Assembly: GCA_030450335.1 (NCBI GenBank)
Contig: JAKDIS010000052.1
Coordinates: 1 to 16,638, forward strand
Length of the DNA stretch: 16,638 bases
Direction: 5' to 3'
From: Corynebacterium sp.
Lineage (GTDB): Bacteria > Actinomycetota > Actinomycetes > Mycobacteriales > Mycobacteriaceae
The stretch's first letter is position 1. Each line of letters starts with the position of its first letter. The position numbers and the translations under genes are program-made. The notes below the pieces were generated by a model that saw nothing but the letters and a program-made list of their open reading frames with translations, was not told where the DNA came from and ran no database searches. Shown here one piece after another: positions 6,155 to 13,619 of the stretch.

Positions 6155-8632
6155 TCAATTCTCCCGGTCGTCGGGACGTTCCTGCTGCAGGCGCCGCATC
6201 AGTTCGCTGAAGGGGACCGCGTCGTCCGACGTCGCGTGCGCACCGTAGGACGCCGCCTCGTCGTGCTCCTCGGCGTCCGGTGCGTCCGCCGCGTCCGTCG
6301 CGTCCTGCGTTTCGACCCCGGCGGGACGCGCCGCGGGCAGCGGCGAGCGGGACACGACGGCGCCCCGTGCGTCCGGCGCTGCGTCCTGTGCCTCGTCCTG
6401 CGTCTCTTCCGGGGCACCGACGGTGACCGGTTCGCGGACCGGCTCAGAGGTCGGCCCAGAGGTCGGTCCAGTGGCCTGCTCCGGGCTGTAGCCCTCGAGT
6501 TGCTCGTTGTGGCCGATCTTGCGCGACAGGGCCGTGACCCAGCGCGGCGCCCACCAGCAGTCCTCGCGCAGCAGGAACATCACCGCGGGCACCAGCAGCA
6601 TGCGGATCACCGTGGCGTCGATGATGAGCGCGGCGATCATGCCGAAGGCGATGTACTTCATCATCACGATGTCGGAGAACGCGAACGCCCCGGCCACCAC
6701 GATCATGATCAACGCCGCGGCGGTGATGATGCCGCCGGTCGTGGCCGTGCCGAACCTGATCGCCTGTGGTGTCGAGGCCCCGTGCGCCCGGGCCTCGACC
6801 ATCCTGGACACCAGGAACACCTCGTAGTCCGTGGACAGTCCGTAGATGATCGCCACGATCAGCACCAGCACCGGGCTCATCAGCGGGCCCGGCGAGAAGT
6901 TGAACAGGTCCGCGCCCACACCGTCGACGAACAGGGCGGTCAGGATGCCCAACGTCGCACCGGTGCCGAGGATGTTCATGATCACCGCCTTCGCCGGCAG
7001 GATCACCGACCCGAACACCAGCGACAGCAGGATGAACGTGGCGGCGATGATGTACACCAGCATCCACGGCAGCTTGTCGAACAGCGCCTCGATCGACTCG
7101 ACCTCCATCGCCGGGGTGCCGGCGACGAGCACGGTCCCGTCGGCGTTGAGGCCGTGGGCGATGTCGCGCAGCTCGTTGACGATGCGGTCGTTGTCGTCGC
7201 GGTCGGCGATGCCCGCCGACAGCACCGTCACCCCGTCCTGCGTGGGCTGAGACACCTGGAAGGTGCCGGTCAGACCCTCGATGGCGTTGGCCTTCTGGAA
7301 GACCTCGCCGACGGCGGCGTTGTCGCCCTCGACGACGAGCTTCACCGGGTCGGTGCGGAACTCCGGGAAGTTGTCGTCGAAGTGCGACTGGGCGATGCGG
7401 GTGTCGTTGCCCGGCGGGAGGTAGGTCTCGTTGATGCCGCCGAACTTCACCCCGCTCAACGGGATGGTCAGCAGGATCAGCAGGGCCACGATGCCCACCG
7501 TCATCAGCTTCGCGTGCTTCATCGCGAACGCCGGGACCTTGCCCCACCACGACGCCACCGTGGCCTCGCGGGTACGCCCGCGGCGGATGATCGTCCACTT
7601 GTCGATGCGGTGGCCGAGCATCGCGAACAGGCTGGGCAGCACCGCCACGCTGATCAGCGCCGCCAGGCCCACCGCGGAGATCGCGCCGTAGGCCACCGAC
7701 TTCAGGAAGGCCTGCGGGAACATCAGCAGGCTCGACAAGGCGACCGCCACCATCAGGGCGGAGAAGACCACGGTCTTGCCCGCCGAGGCGGTGGTGTTGC
7801 GTACCGCGGTGCGTGTGTCGTTGCCCTCGGCGAGCTCCTCACGGAAACGCGAGACCATGAACAGCCCGTAGTCGATCGCTAGGCCCAGGCCCAGCAGGGT
7901 GACCACCGACTGGGAGAAGGTGTTCACCTGGGTGACCCCGGCGAGCACCGAGAGGATGCCCATCGACCCGAGGATCGACAGGATGCCCACGACCAGCGGC
8001 ATGCAGGCGGCGACCACGCTGCCGAAGATCACCAGCAGCAGCAGGGCGACGACCGGCAGGCCGATCAGCTCGGCGCGCTGGATGTCGTCGCCCATGCCGG
8101 AGTCCAGGGCGCCGGCGACGGCCGTGGCCCCGCCGATCTCCACGGTGGCACCGTCCACGGTGATCTGGTGCAGCTCGTCCTCGATGACCCGGTAGTTGTC
8201 GAGCACCTCGTCCTCGGTGCCGTGCAGGCTGATCGCGGCGAAGGCGGAGGTGCCGTCGTCGGAGAGCATCTGCTCTTGACCGGTGTCGAAGTAGCTGGTC
8301 ATCCCGGCCACGGCGTCCTGGTTGCCGACGGCGATGGCGTTGAGCTGGCTGCTGACGTTCTCCATCAGGCCCGGATCGGTCAGGTCGGCGCCATCGGCGC
8401 TATCGCTGGTGACGAGCACGATCACGTCGCCGGAGGCGTCGCGTCCGAAGGTCTCCTGCTCGATCTGCGCGGCGCGGGTGGAGTCGCTCGTCGGGTCGTC
8501 CCACCCCTCCTGGCTCATCCGGTCGTCCAGCTGGGTGCCGATGCCCAGGTAGAGCACGCCGATCAGCACGATGATGACGGCGGGGATGATGCGTCGGAAA
8601 CGGAAGGCGAAGTCGCCCCATCTCGTGAACAC
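6155..8632 (-). CDS. mmpL3: MmpL3-type RND lipid transporter (CmpL family)
   Basis: Inner-membrane RND/MMPL exporter of 825 aa, expected to move trehalose monocorynomycolate toward the outer mycomembrane using the proton gradient. TM1 lies at about 13-32, a first periplasmic domain at 33-188, TM2-6 at 190-336, a cytoplasmic loop at 340-370, TM7 at 372-392, a second periplasmic domain at 395-518, and TM8-12 at 521-685. The proton-relay pairs are intact: D254-Y255 in GLAIDYGLF (TM4) and D602-Y603 in GLSTDYEVF (TM10). A 135-residue cytoplasmic tail of low-complexity Ala/Asp/Glu/Pro ends in a short helix-like segment (VPFSELMRRLQQERP). The GTG start at 8632 has AAAGGAG nine bases upstream. The trmB and NYN-gene neighbours identify the mmpL3 locus (Rv0206c in M. 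tuberculosis); which C. glutamicum CmpL it matches is not settled here. Confidence 0.93.
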   Translation of the reverse strand: MFTRWGDFAFRFRRIIPAVIIVLIGVLYLGIGTQLDDRMSQEGWDDPTSDSTRAAQIEQETFGRDASGDVIVLVTSDSADGADLTDPGLMENVSSQLNAIAVGNQDAVAGMTSYFDTGQEQMLSDDGTSAFAAISLHGTEDEVLDNYRVIEDELHQITVDGATVEIGGATAVAGALDSGMGDDIQRAELIGLPVVALLLLVIFGSVVAACMPLVVGILSILGSMGILSVLAGVTQVNTFSQSVVTLLGLGLAIDYGLFMVSRFREELAEGNDTRTAVRNTTASAGKTVVFSALMVAVALSSLLMFPQAFLKSVAYGAISAVGLAALISVAVLPSLFAMLGHRIDKWTIIRRGRTREATVASWWGKVPAFAMKHAKLMTVGIVALLILLTIPLSGVKFGGINETYLPPGNDTRIAQSHFDDNFPEFRTDPVKLVVEGDNAAVGEVFQKANAIEGLTGTFQVSQPTQDGVTVLSAGIADRDDNDRIVNELRDIAHGLNADGTVLVAGTPAMEVESIEALFDKLPWMLVYIIAATFILLSLVFGSVILPAKAVIMNILGTGATLGILTALFVDGVGADLFNFSPGPLMSPVLVLIVAIIYGLSTDYEVFLVSRMVEARAHGASTPQAIRFGTATTGGIITAAALIMIVVAGAFAFSDIVMMKYIAFGMIAALIIDATVIRMLLVPAVMFLLREDCWWAPRWVTALSRKIGHNEQLEGYSPEQATGPTSGPTSEPVREPVTVGAPEETQDEAQDAAPDARGAVVSRSPLPAARPAGVETQDATDAADAPDAEEHDEAASYGAHATSDDAVPFSELMRRLQQERPDDREN

Positions 8633-8647
8633 TTAGGAAGGCTCCTT

Positions 8648-9313
8648 TCAGCGAACCAACGCGGAGAGTGGGCGGTACGGCTGGAGCCAGGCACCGTCGT
8701 CCGGCAGGGAGTCGAGGTTGACGCGCGGCAACGGCGCGCGGAAGACCCCGGGGATGTCCTCGAGGTCGAGGAAGCCGATGGTCTCGTTCTCCACGGCCCA
8801 GTGGGCGTGCTCGTGGAAGCCGAGCACGGTCACCGGGATCTCCCCGGCGAGCTCCTCGAGCAGCTCGCGGAAGTTCTGCCCGTCGGCGCTGGCCACGACC
8901 AGACCGTCGAGCACGCCCTCGTCACGACGACGACGGATGTGCTCGAGCATGTCCGGGTCGACGTCGGAGTCCTCGGTGAGCTTCGGCTTGGCGAAGACGG
9001 CGAAACCGACGTTGCGCAGGGCGTCCACCCAGCCGCGGATCTGCTCGGCGGAGCCGGGCGCGACGTTGGTGAACACCGTCGCCTCCGGCGTCAGTTCCAC
9101 GGCCTCGCCGGACGCGTCGCGCGCCTCGTCGATGAGCCAGCGGCCCACCGCGTCGAAGCGCGGGCGGTGCACGGCGTCGGGGCGTCCCCCCAGCAGGGAG
9201 CCCAGACCCATGTCGATGTTCGGCGCGTCCCAGACCAGCAGGTACACCGGCGTCTGCTCGGCCTGCCCGGTGTAGGACAGGGCCTCGGCGTTGCCGGAGC
9301 GCGCGCCGCTCAT
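8648..9313 (-). CDS. NYN-domain (PIN-like) putative ribonuclease
   Basis: Protein of 221 aa with a NYN/PIN-like fold, a group of metal-dependent RNA nucleases. The acidic residues expected for metal binding are present: D29 and N32 in VWDAPNID, D117/D119 in SDVDPDML, and D144 in [19 protein letters not shown] and [10 protein letters not shown] match the later strands of the fold. The ATG at 9313 overlaps the trmB stop as ATGA, so the two are translationally coupled, and the mmpL3-type gene starts 15 bases downstream. M. tuberculosis has a gene at the same place (Rv0207c). Coupling to a tRNA methyltransferase suggests tRNA or other RNA as substrate, but that is inference. It could equally have lost activity and act as a binding protein. 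Confidence 0.85.
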   Translation of the reverse strand: MSGARSGNAEALSYTGQAEQTPVYLLVWDAPNIDMGLGSLLGGRPDAVHRPRFDAVGRWLIDEARDASGEAVELTPEATVFTNVAPGSAEQIRGWVDALRNVGFAVFAKPKLTEDSDVDPDMLEHIRRRRDEGVLDGLVVASADGQNFRELLEELAGEIPVTVLGFHEHAHWAVENETIGFLDLEDIPGVFRAPLPRVNLDSLPDDGAWLQPYRPLSALVR

Positions 9314-10095
9314 CGCCGCTTCCAGAGGTACTCGCGGATGGTGTGCTCCTTGTCCAGGCCCTTGCCCTCGAACTTGGTGATGATCTGGCGGTCGGTGAGC
9401 ACCGGCGCCACCTCGGCGCGGGTCGTCTCGTCCTGCGGCCAGCCCAGGTACTCCAGGTCCGGTTCCACGTCGACGAGCTCGTCGATCCAGTCGGCGTAGT
9501 CGGCGTGGTCGGTGGCGACGTGCAGGATGCCGCCGGGGCGCAGACGCGAGGCGATCAGGTGCAGCGTGCCGGTCTGGATGATGCGGCGCTTGTGGTGCCG
9601 CGCCTTCGGCCACGGGTCCGGGAAGAAGATGCGCACCCCGGCGAGGCTGCCCGGGGCGAAGAGACGCTGCAGCACCTCGACCCCGTCGCCCTTGACCATA
9701 CGGACATTCCCGATGTCGCCGCGCACGACCGAGCCCAGCAGCTTCGCCAGGCCCGGACGGTAGATCTCCACGGCGACGACGTTGGTGTCCTCTTCCAGCG
9801 GGGCCATGGCCGCGGTGGACGTTCCCGTGCCGGAGCCGACCTCGACGATGGTGTCGTGGCCGGTGCGTCCGAACCATCCGTCGAGGTCGACCGGGTCGGT
9901 GAGGTCGTCGGTGAGTTCGATGCCCAACGACGGCCAGTTCTCCTCCCAGAGGTTCTCCTGGTTGTCGGTGAGTGTTCCGCGCCGGAAACTGAAGCTACCC
10001 AGTCGCGGATAGTCGCGTCCGTCGTTAAACTCTGTCTGCAGGGGGCGGCCACGGCCACCCGAACGCGGTGCTGGGGGGTTATCGGTATTAGACAT
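9310..10095 (-). CDS. trmB: tRNA (guanine-N7-)-methyltransferase
   Basis: Cytoplasmic SAM-dependent enzyme of 261 aa that makes m7G46 in the variable loop of tRNAs. The SAM motif [10 protein letters not shown] is at 84-93, the acidic VAVEIYRPG at 107-115, the family signature [15 protein letters not shown] at 157-171 (D160 likely catalytic), and the closing TKFE at 240-243. Residues 1-40 are an Arg/Gly/Pro-rich extension before the conserved FSFRRG. The start ATG has no properly spaced Shine-Dalgarno (GAGGG abuts it), but CACAAT ends seven bases upstream, so the mRNA may be leaderless. It is the first gene of the minus-strand cluster and is divergent from the gene at 10144. Confidence 0.97.
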   Translation of the reverse strand: MSNTDNPPAPRSGGRGRPLQTEFNDGRDYPRLGSFSFRRGTLTDNQENLWEENWPSLGIELTDDLTDPVDLDGWFGRTGHDTIVEVGSGTGTSTAAMAPLEEDTNVVAVEIYRPGLAKLLGSVVRGDIGNVRMVKGDGVEVLQRLFAPGSLAGVRIFFPDPWPKARHHKRRIIQTGTLHLIASRLRPGGILHVATDHADYADWIDELVDVEPDLEYLGWPQDETTRAEVAPVLTDRQIITKFEGKGLDKEHTIREYLWKRR

Positions 10096-10102
10096 CCCTC
10101 AC

Positions 10103-10108
10103 ATTGTG
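10103..10108 (-). promoter_or_regulatory. -10-like CACAAT for a leaderless trmB transcript
   Basis: On the minus strand CACAAT ends exactly seven bases before the trmB ATG; TTCCCT sits 17 bases further upstream as a weak -35. CACAAT departs from TANNNT at its first base, so this is the weakest of the four leaderless candidates in the window. It would drive the whole trmB-NYN-mmpL3 run. Confidence 0.4.
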
Positions 10109-10143
10109 GCAGAACACAGCGGTACAGGGAACTAGGGGGAAGT

Positions 10144-11131
10144 GTGACGGTCATTTCTGTGATCGGCCCGGACGCGCGGGTCGTCGAGCAGGTTACGGCG
10201 GGTGTCAGGGCACTGGACGCCCGTACCGGGGGGGAGTATCCGGCGCACCTACGTCGCCGGGGCGGGCCCCGGGCAGGCGGACGGGGTCGTGGCGGTCGTG
10301 CCGCCGGACGGTGGCAGCGGTGCTGATGGTGCTGGCGGTGCCGACCTCGAGGTGCTGCGCGCGGTGCGCGACGCGATGGGCGTGGTCGTGCTCTACGCCC
10401 CGGCGTCGGCCCACGCGCTCGCCGACGAGGTCGGCGTGGTGCACTGCACGTGGGAGGGCGGTTCCGCCGCCGAACCGGGGCAGCTGGCCCGGCTGAGCGG
10501 GGTGCTCGACGGGATGTGGGCGGACGCCGACCGGTGGGAGGCGGACGCCCGCCGTGCCGATGCCGAACGTCTCGACCGGGTGCGCATCGCCGTGCGCCTG
10601 GCCGCCGACCGCGCCGCCACCGTCCTGCTGGACGGTCTCGACGTGCGGGACGGATCGGCCGCCGGTGTGGGCGCCGGCGAGCTGGACGCACGCTTCCGTG
10701 CGAGGCTCACCGTCACCGTGCTCGAACAGGGCGTGGACATGCCGCACCTGGCACCTGCGGAACCACCGCAGGACGCCGGGGCGTCCGGCGGCCCCGGCAC
10801 GTCCTCTACGTCTGGGGTGCCCGGACGCCTGGTGACCGCGGCCGCGGCACTCGGCGCGGGTGTGGCCGCGGCTGCGGGCGTCCTGCGTCTGACGGATTCG
10901 TTGCTCGCCGCCGTCGCGGCGGGCGCCCTGGTGGCGGGTGCGACCGCCGGGGCACGCTGGTGGGCGGGACGTGCCGCGCGCCGGGAGCGTGAGGCGGCGC
11001 GCCTGGCGGCGACGTTGCGGCGCCACTGGGCGGCGACGGTGACCGACGTGGTCGCCCGACTCGTCGTCCCGCCCGTCGCCGGCACGGTGGCGGGCAAGGT
11101 TAAGGGCCAGGTTAAGGGGGCCGTGTCATGA
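10144..11131 (+). CDS. Uncharacterised membrane protein, apparently frameshifted at a G7 tract
   Basis: The best start is GTG 10144, after AGGGGGA. From there the frame reads MTVISVIGPDARVVEQV and on to ALDARTGG, then turns into Arg/Gly-rich nonsense and stops near 10326. The continuation, SIRRTYVAGAGPGQADG onward, lies one base over and is open to 11131. Both pieces join if seven G at 10228-10234 were six, giving about 328 aa. As written, the intact frame starts only at GTG 10202 (309 aa). The restored protein has a soluble N-terminal part with an Ala/Asp/Arg-rich helical stretch, a Pro/Gly/Ser linker, two adjacent hydrophobic segments (about 229-275) and a basic C-terminal helix. The stop overlaps the next ATG (ATGA). 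By position it matches Rv0209 in M. tuberculosis. Function is unknown; sequencing error, a true null allele or slippage are all possible. Confidence 0.65.
10228..10234 (+). other. G7 homopolymer at the apparent frameshift
   Basis: Seven consecutive G fall exactly where the coding signal moves from the frame of GTG 10144 to the frame of the downstream ORF. Removing one G restores a continuous reading frame (ACC GGG GGG AGT ATC). Confidence 0.65.
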
Positions 11132-11682
11132 GCGGCTGGGAGTTCGGGGCGGACGGCTTCCCCCTGTTCCCCGGGGCGTCCGGGCTGGACCCGGTCGACC
11201 CCGCTCAGGTGGGCGGTGTCGGTGACGGCCTGCTGCTGGACCTGGGCGACGAGACCTTCGGCCTGCCGGCGTCGCACGTGCTCGACGGGCTGGAGGAGGT
11301 CGCGGGGGTCGAGGAGTCCGTCACGCTCAGCGATGACACGGGCATGACGATCTGCTCGGACACCGACGGCGACGGGCGGGTGGACGCCGTCTCGGTGGTC
11401 ACCTTCGACGGCGGGTGGTCGTCGTGGCGTCGGCAGGACTGCATGGCCGGGGTGAGGGGTGTGACGGAGATATCGGCAGATGTGTCTTCTATCACAACTA
11501 ACGGCGAAGGTACCGGGGAGAGTATGCTCGGTGAAGAACACACGGAACAGGGCGAACACGGCGCGGAGCAGGGGCGACGGGACGGCGAGTGGTACGACGT
11601 CCCCCCGTCCACCCCCGGAAACGGACGTGGTTCGTGGGACCCGCGCGGGTGGGAATGTGTGGACAGGGGGAACTGGGGTTAG
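11128..11682 (+). CDS. Uncharacterised DUF6802-like protein with a calcium-loop-like motif
   Basis: Acidic protein of 184 aa with no signal peptide or membrane segment. Residues 78-86, DTDGDGRVD, match the Dx(D/N)xDGxxD loop of EF-hand or dockerin-type calcium sites, followed by [14 protein letters not shown]. The middle (about 110-150) is low in complexity and Gly/Glu-rich. The end [10 protein letters not shown] is Trp-rich and looks deliberate, so the ORF is probably read to its stop. It resembles corynebacterial proteins listed as DUF6802, from memory only. It starts inside the stop of the preceding gene (ATGA), so the two are coupled, and it occupies the position of Rv0210 before pckA in M. 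tuberculosis. Its 3' third contains a GlxR-like site and its stop lies in an inverted repeat, so part of this gene may double as pck control DNA. Confidence 0.65.
   Translation: MSGWEFGADGFPLFPGASGLDPVDPAQVGGVGDGLLLDLGDETFGLPASHVLDGLEEVAGVEESVTLSDDTGMTICSDTDGDGRVDAVSVVTFDGGWSSWRRQDCMAGVRGVTEISADVSSITTNGEGTGESMLGEEHTEQGEHGAEQGRRDGEWYDVPPSTPGNGRGSWDPRGWECVDRGNWG
11481..11496 (+). promoter_or_regulatory. GlxR (CRP-type) binding-site candidate
   Basis: TGTGTCTTCTATCACA matches nine of ten half-site bases of TGTGA-N6-TCACA. It lies inside the DUF6802-like gene, 260 bases before the pck start. In C. glutamicum, pck is reported to be under GlxR control. TATGCT at 11523-11528, just downstream, could be a -10 for a pck transcript with a long leader. 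Confidence 0.5.
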
Positions 11683-11705
11683 TCTGGGGAGACGCAGAAC
11701 TAACC
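11677..11705 (+). promoter_or_regulatory. pck: Inverted repeat between the DUF6802-like gene and pck
   Basis: GGTTAGTCTG (11677-11686) and CAGAACTAACC (11695-11705) pair over ten bases with one bulged A around an 8-base loop. The TAG stop of the DUF6802-like gene lies inside the left arm. No T-run follows. It could be a repressor operator or an mRNA hairpin in the pck leader. Confidence 0.5.
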
Positions 11706-11714
11706 AGACACACA

Positions 11715-11729
11715 AGAACGCACCGTTCT
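11715..11729 (+). promoter_or_regulatory. pck: Second inverted repeat in the pck leader
   Basis: AGAACG-CAC-CGTTCT is a perfect 6-bp dyad, nine bases after the first inverted repeat and 16 bases before the pck ribosome site AGGAG (11746-11750). A short hairpin or a protein-binding site is possible. Confidence 0.4.
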
Positions 11730-11755
11730 CAAAACACATCTCGTCAGGAGTTTTC

Positions 11756-13585
11756 ATGACCATCCCCGGGCTCGTCGGCCAGCCACCCACCCAGCACGAG
11801 GAACTCCTCGCCTGGATCTCCGAGGCTGTCGAACTCTTCCAGCCGGAGAGCGTGGTCTTCGTCGACGGCTCCCGCGAGGAGTGGGACCGTCTGACCGGTG
11901 AGCTCGTCGACGCCGGCACGCTGACCAAGCTCAACGAGGAGAAGCGTCCCAACAGCTTCCTCGCCCGCTCGAACCCGGCGGACGTCGCCCGCGTGGAGTC
12001 GCGTACCTTCATCTGCTCCGAGAAGCAGGAGGGTGCTGGCCCCACCAACAACTGGGCGCCGCCGGCGGCGATGAAGCAGGAGATGTCCGAGCACTTCGCC
12101 GGTTCCATGCGCGGTCGCACCATGTACGTGGTGCCCTTCTGCATGGGTCCGATCAGCGACCCCGAGCCCAAGCTCGGCGTGCAGCTCACCGACTCCGCCT
12201 ACGTGGTGCTGTCCATGGGTGTGATGACCCGAATGGGCCAGGAGGCCCTGGACAAGCTCGGTACCGACGGCGCCTTCGTGCGCTGCCTGCACTCCGTCGG
12301 CGCCCCGCTGGAGCCCGGCGAGCAGGACGTGCCGTGGCCGTGCAACGACACCAAGTACATCACCCAGTTCCCCGACACCAAGGAGATCTGGTCCTTCGGC
12401 TCGGGCTACGGCGGAAACGCCATCCTGGCCAAGAAGTGCTACGCCCTGCGCATCGCCTCGGTCATGGCCAAGGAGGAGGGCTGGCTCGCCGAGCACATGC
12501 TCATCCTGAAGCTGACCAGCCCGGAGGGCAAGGACTACCACATCCTCGGCGCCTTCCCGTCCGCCTGCGGCAAGACCAACCTGGCGATGATCACCCCGAC
12601 CGTGCCGGGCTGGAAGGCCCAGGTCGTCGGCGACGACATCGCCTGGCTGAAGTTCGGCGAGGACGGCCACCTCTACGCCGTGAACCCGGAGAACGGCTTC
12701 TTCGGCGTGGCCCCGGGCACCAGCTACGGCTCCAACCCGATCGCCATGGAGACCATGGAGGCCGGCAACACCCTGTTCACCAACGTCGCGCTCACCGACG
12801 ACGGCGACGTGTGGTGGGAGGGCATCGGCGGGGAGACCCCCGGCCACCTCATCGACTGGAAGGGCAACGACTGGACGCCCGAGTCCGACGAGAAGGCCGC
12901 GCACCCGAACTCCCGCTACTGCGTGCCGCTGGCCCAGTGCCCGGTCGCCGCACCGGAGTTCGACGACTGGAAGGGCGTGAAGGTCGACGCCATCCTGTTC
13001 GGTGGTCGCCGTGCCGACACCGTGCCGCTGGTCTCCCAGACCTACGACTGGGAGCACGCGACCATGGTCGGCGCGCTGATGGCCTCCGGCCAGACCGCCG
13101 CCCAGGAAGGTGCCGTGGGCACCCTGCGCCACGACCCGATGGCCATGCTGCCCTTCATCGGCTACAACGCCGGTGAGTACCTGCAGCACTGGATCGACAT
13201 GGGCAAGCGCGGCGGCGACAAGATGCCGGACGTCTTCCTGGTCAACTGGTTCCGCCGCGGCGACGACGGCCGCTTCCTGTGGCCCGGCTTCGGCGAGAAC
13301 AGCCGCGTGCTCAAGTGGATCGTGGAGCGCATCGAGGGGCAGGTCGGCGCCGACGAGACCGTGGTCGGCCACACCGCCCGCTACGAGGACCTGGACCTCG
13401 ACGGTGTCACCGAGCCCGAGGAGGACATCCGCACCTCCCTGACCGCACCGCCGGAGCAGTGGGCCAGCGACATCGAGGACAACGCCGAGTACCTCACCTT
13501 CCTGGGCCCGAAGGTCCCCGAGGAGGTCTGGGAGCAGTTCAGCGCCCTGAAGCAGCGCGTGCAGGACGCCAAGGCCAAGGCCTAA
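11756..13585 (+). CDS. pck: Phosphoenolpyruvate carboxykinase (GTP)
   Basis: Cytosolic gluconeogenic enzyme of 609 aa that converts oxaloacetate plus GTP to PEP, GDP and CO2. The length is normal for the GTP-dependent family. Seen are the GTP P-loop [10 protein letters not shown] (266-275) with the reactive Cys271 of this class, VVGDDIAW (290-297) with metal ligand D294, metal ligands K227 and H247, the [11 protein letters not shown] stretch (313-323) and [12 protein letters not shown] (415-426). AGGAG lies five bases before the ATG; an upstream extension in frame is non-coding. Coding bias is strong, as for a well expressed gene. Two inverted repeats and a GlxR-like site lie upstream. In the mmpL3 locus of related genera pck sits in the same place. 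A glycerate kinase follows after 34 bases. Confidence 0.98.
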   Translation: MTIPGLVGQPPTQHEELLAWISEAVELFQPESVVFVDGSREEWDRLTGELVDAGTLTKLNEEKRPNSFLARSNPADVARVESRTFICSEKQEGAGPTNNWAPPAAMKQEMSEHFAGSMRGRTMYVVPFCMGPISDPEPKLGVQLTDSAYVVLSMGVMTRMGQEALDKLGTDGAFVRCLHSVGAPLEPGEQDVPWPCNDTKYITQFPDTKEIWSFGSGYGGNAILAKKCYALRIASVMAKEEGWLAEHMLILKLTSPEGKDYHILGAFPSACGKTNLAMITPTVPGWKAQVVGDDIAWLKFGEDGHLYAVNPENGFFGVAPGTSYGSNPIAMETMEAGNTLFTNVALTDDGDVWWEGIGGETPGHLIDWKGNDWTPESDEKAAHPNSRYCVPLAQCPVAAPEFDDWKGVKVDAILFGGRRADTVPLVSQTYDWEHATMVGALMASGQTAAQEGAVGTLRHDPMAMLPFIGYNAGEYLQHWIDMGKRGGDKMPDVFLVNWFRRGDDGRFLWPGFGENSRVLKWIVERIEGQVGADETVVGHTARYEDLDLDGVTEPEEDIRTSLTAPPEQWASDIEDNAEYLTFLGPKVPEEVWEQFSALKQRVQDAKAKA

Positions 13586-13619
13586 CCACTCCTGTTCCGG
13601 CCGTACCCCCGGATAACCG

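Noticed and set aside
4058..7882. A very long open frame (1274 codons) on the plus strand, antisense to the DUF3054, UPF0104 and mmpL3-type genes
   Set aside because: Its product is a monotonous Arg/His/Gly/Asp/Gln-rich string without domains, the usual result of reading the opposite strand of high-GC genes; the minus-strand genes have clear families.
13596..13615. Short TCCGG...CCGGA dyad between pck and glxK as a terminator
   Set aside because: Five-base arms with a large loop and no T-run; too weak in GC-rich DNA.
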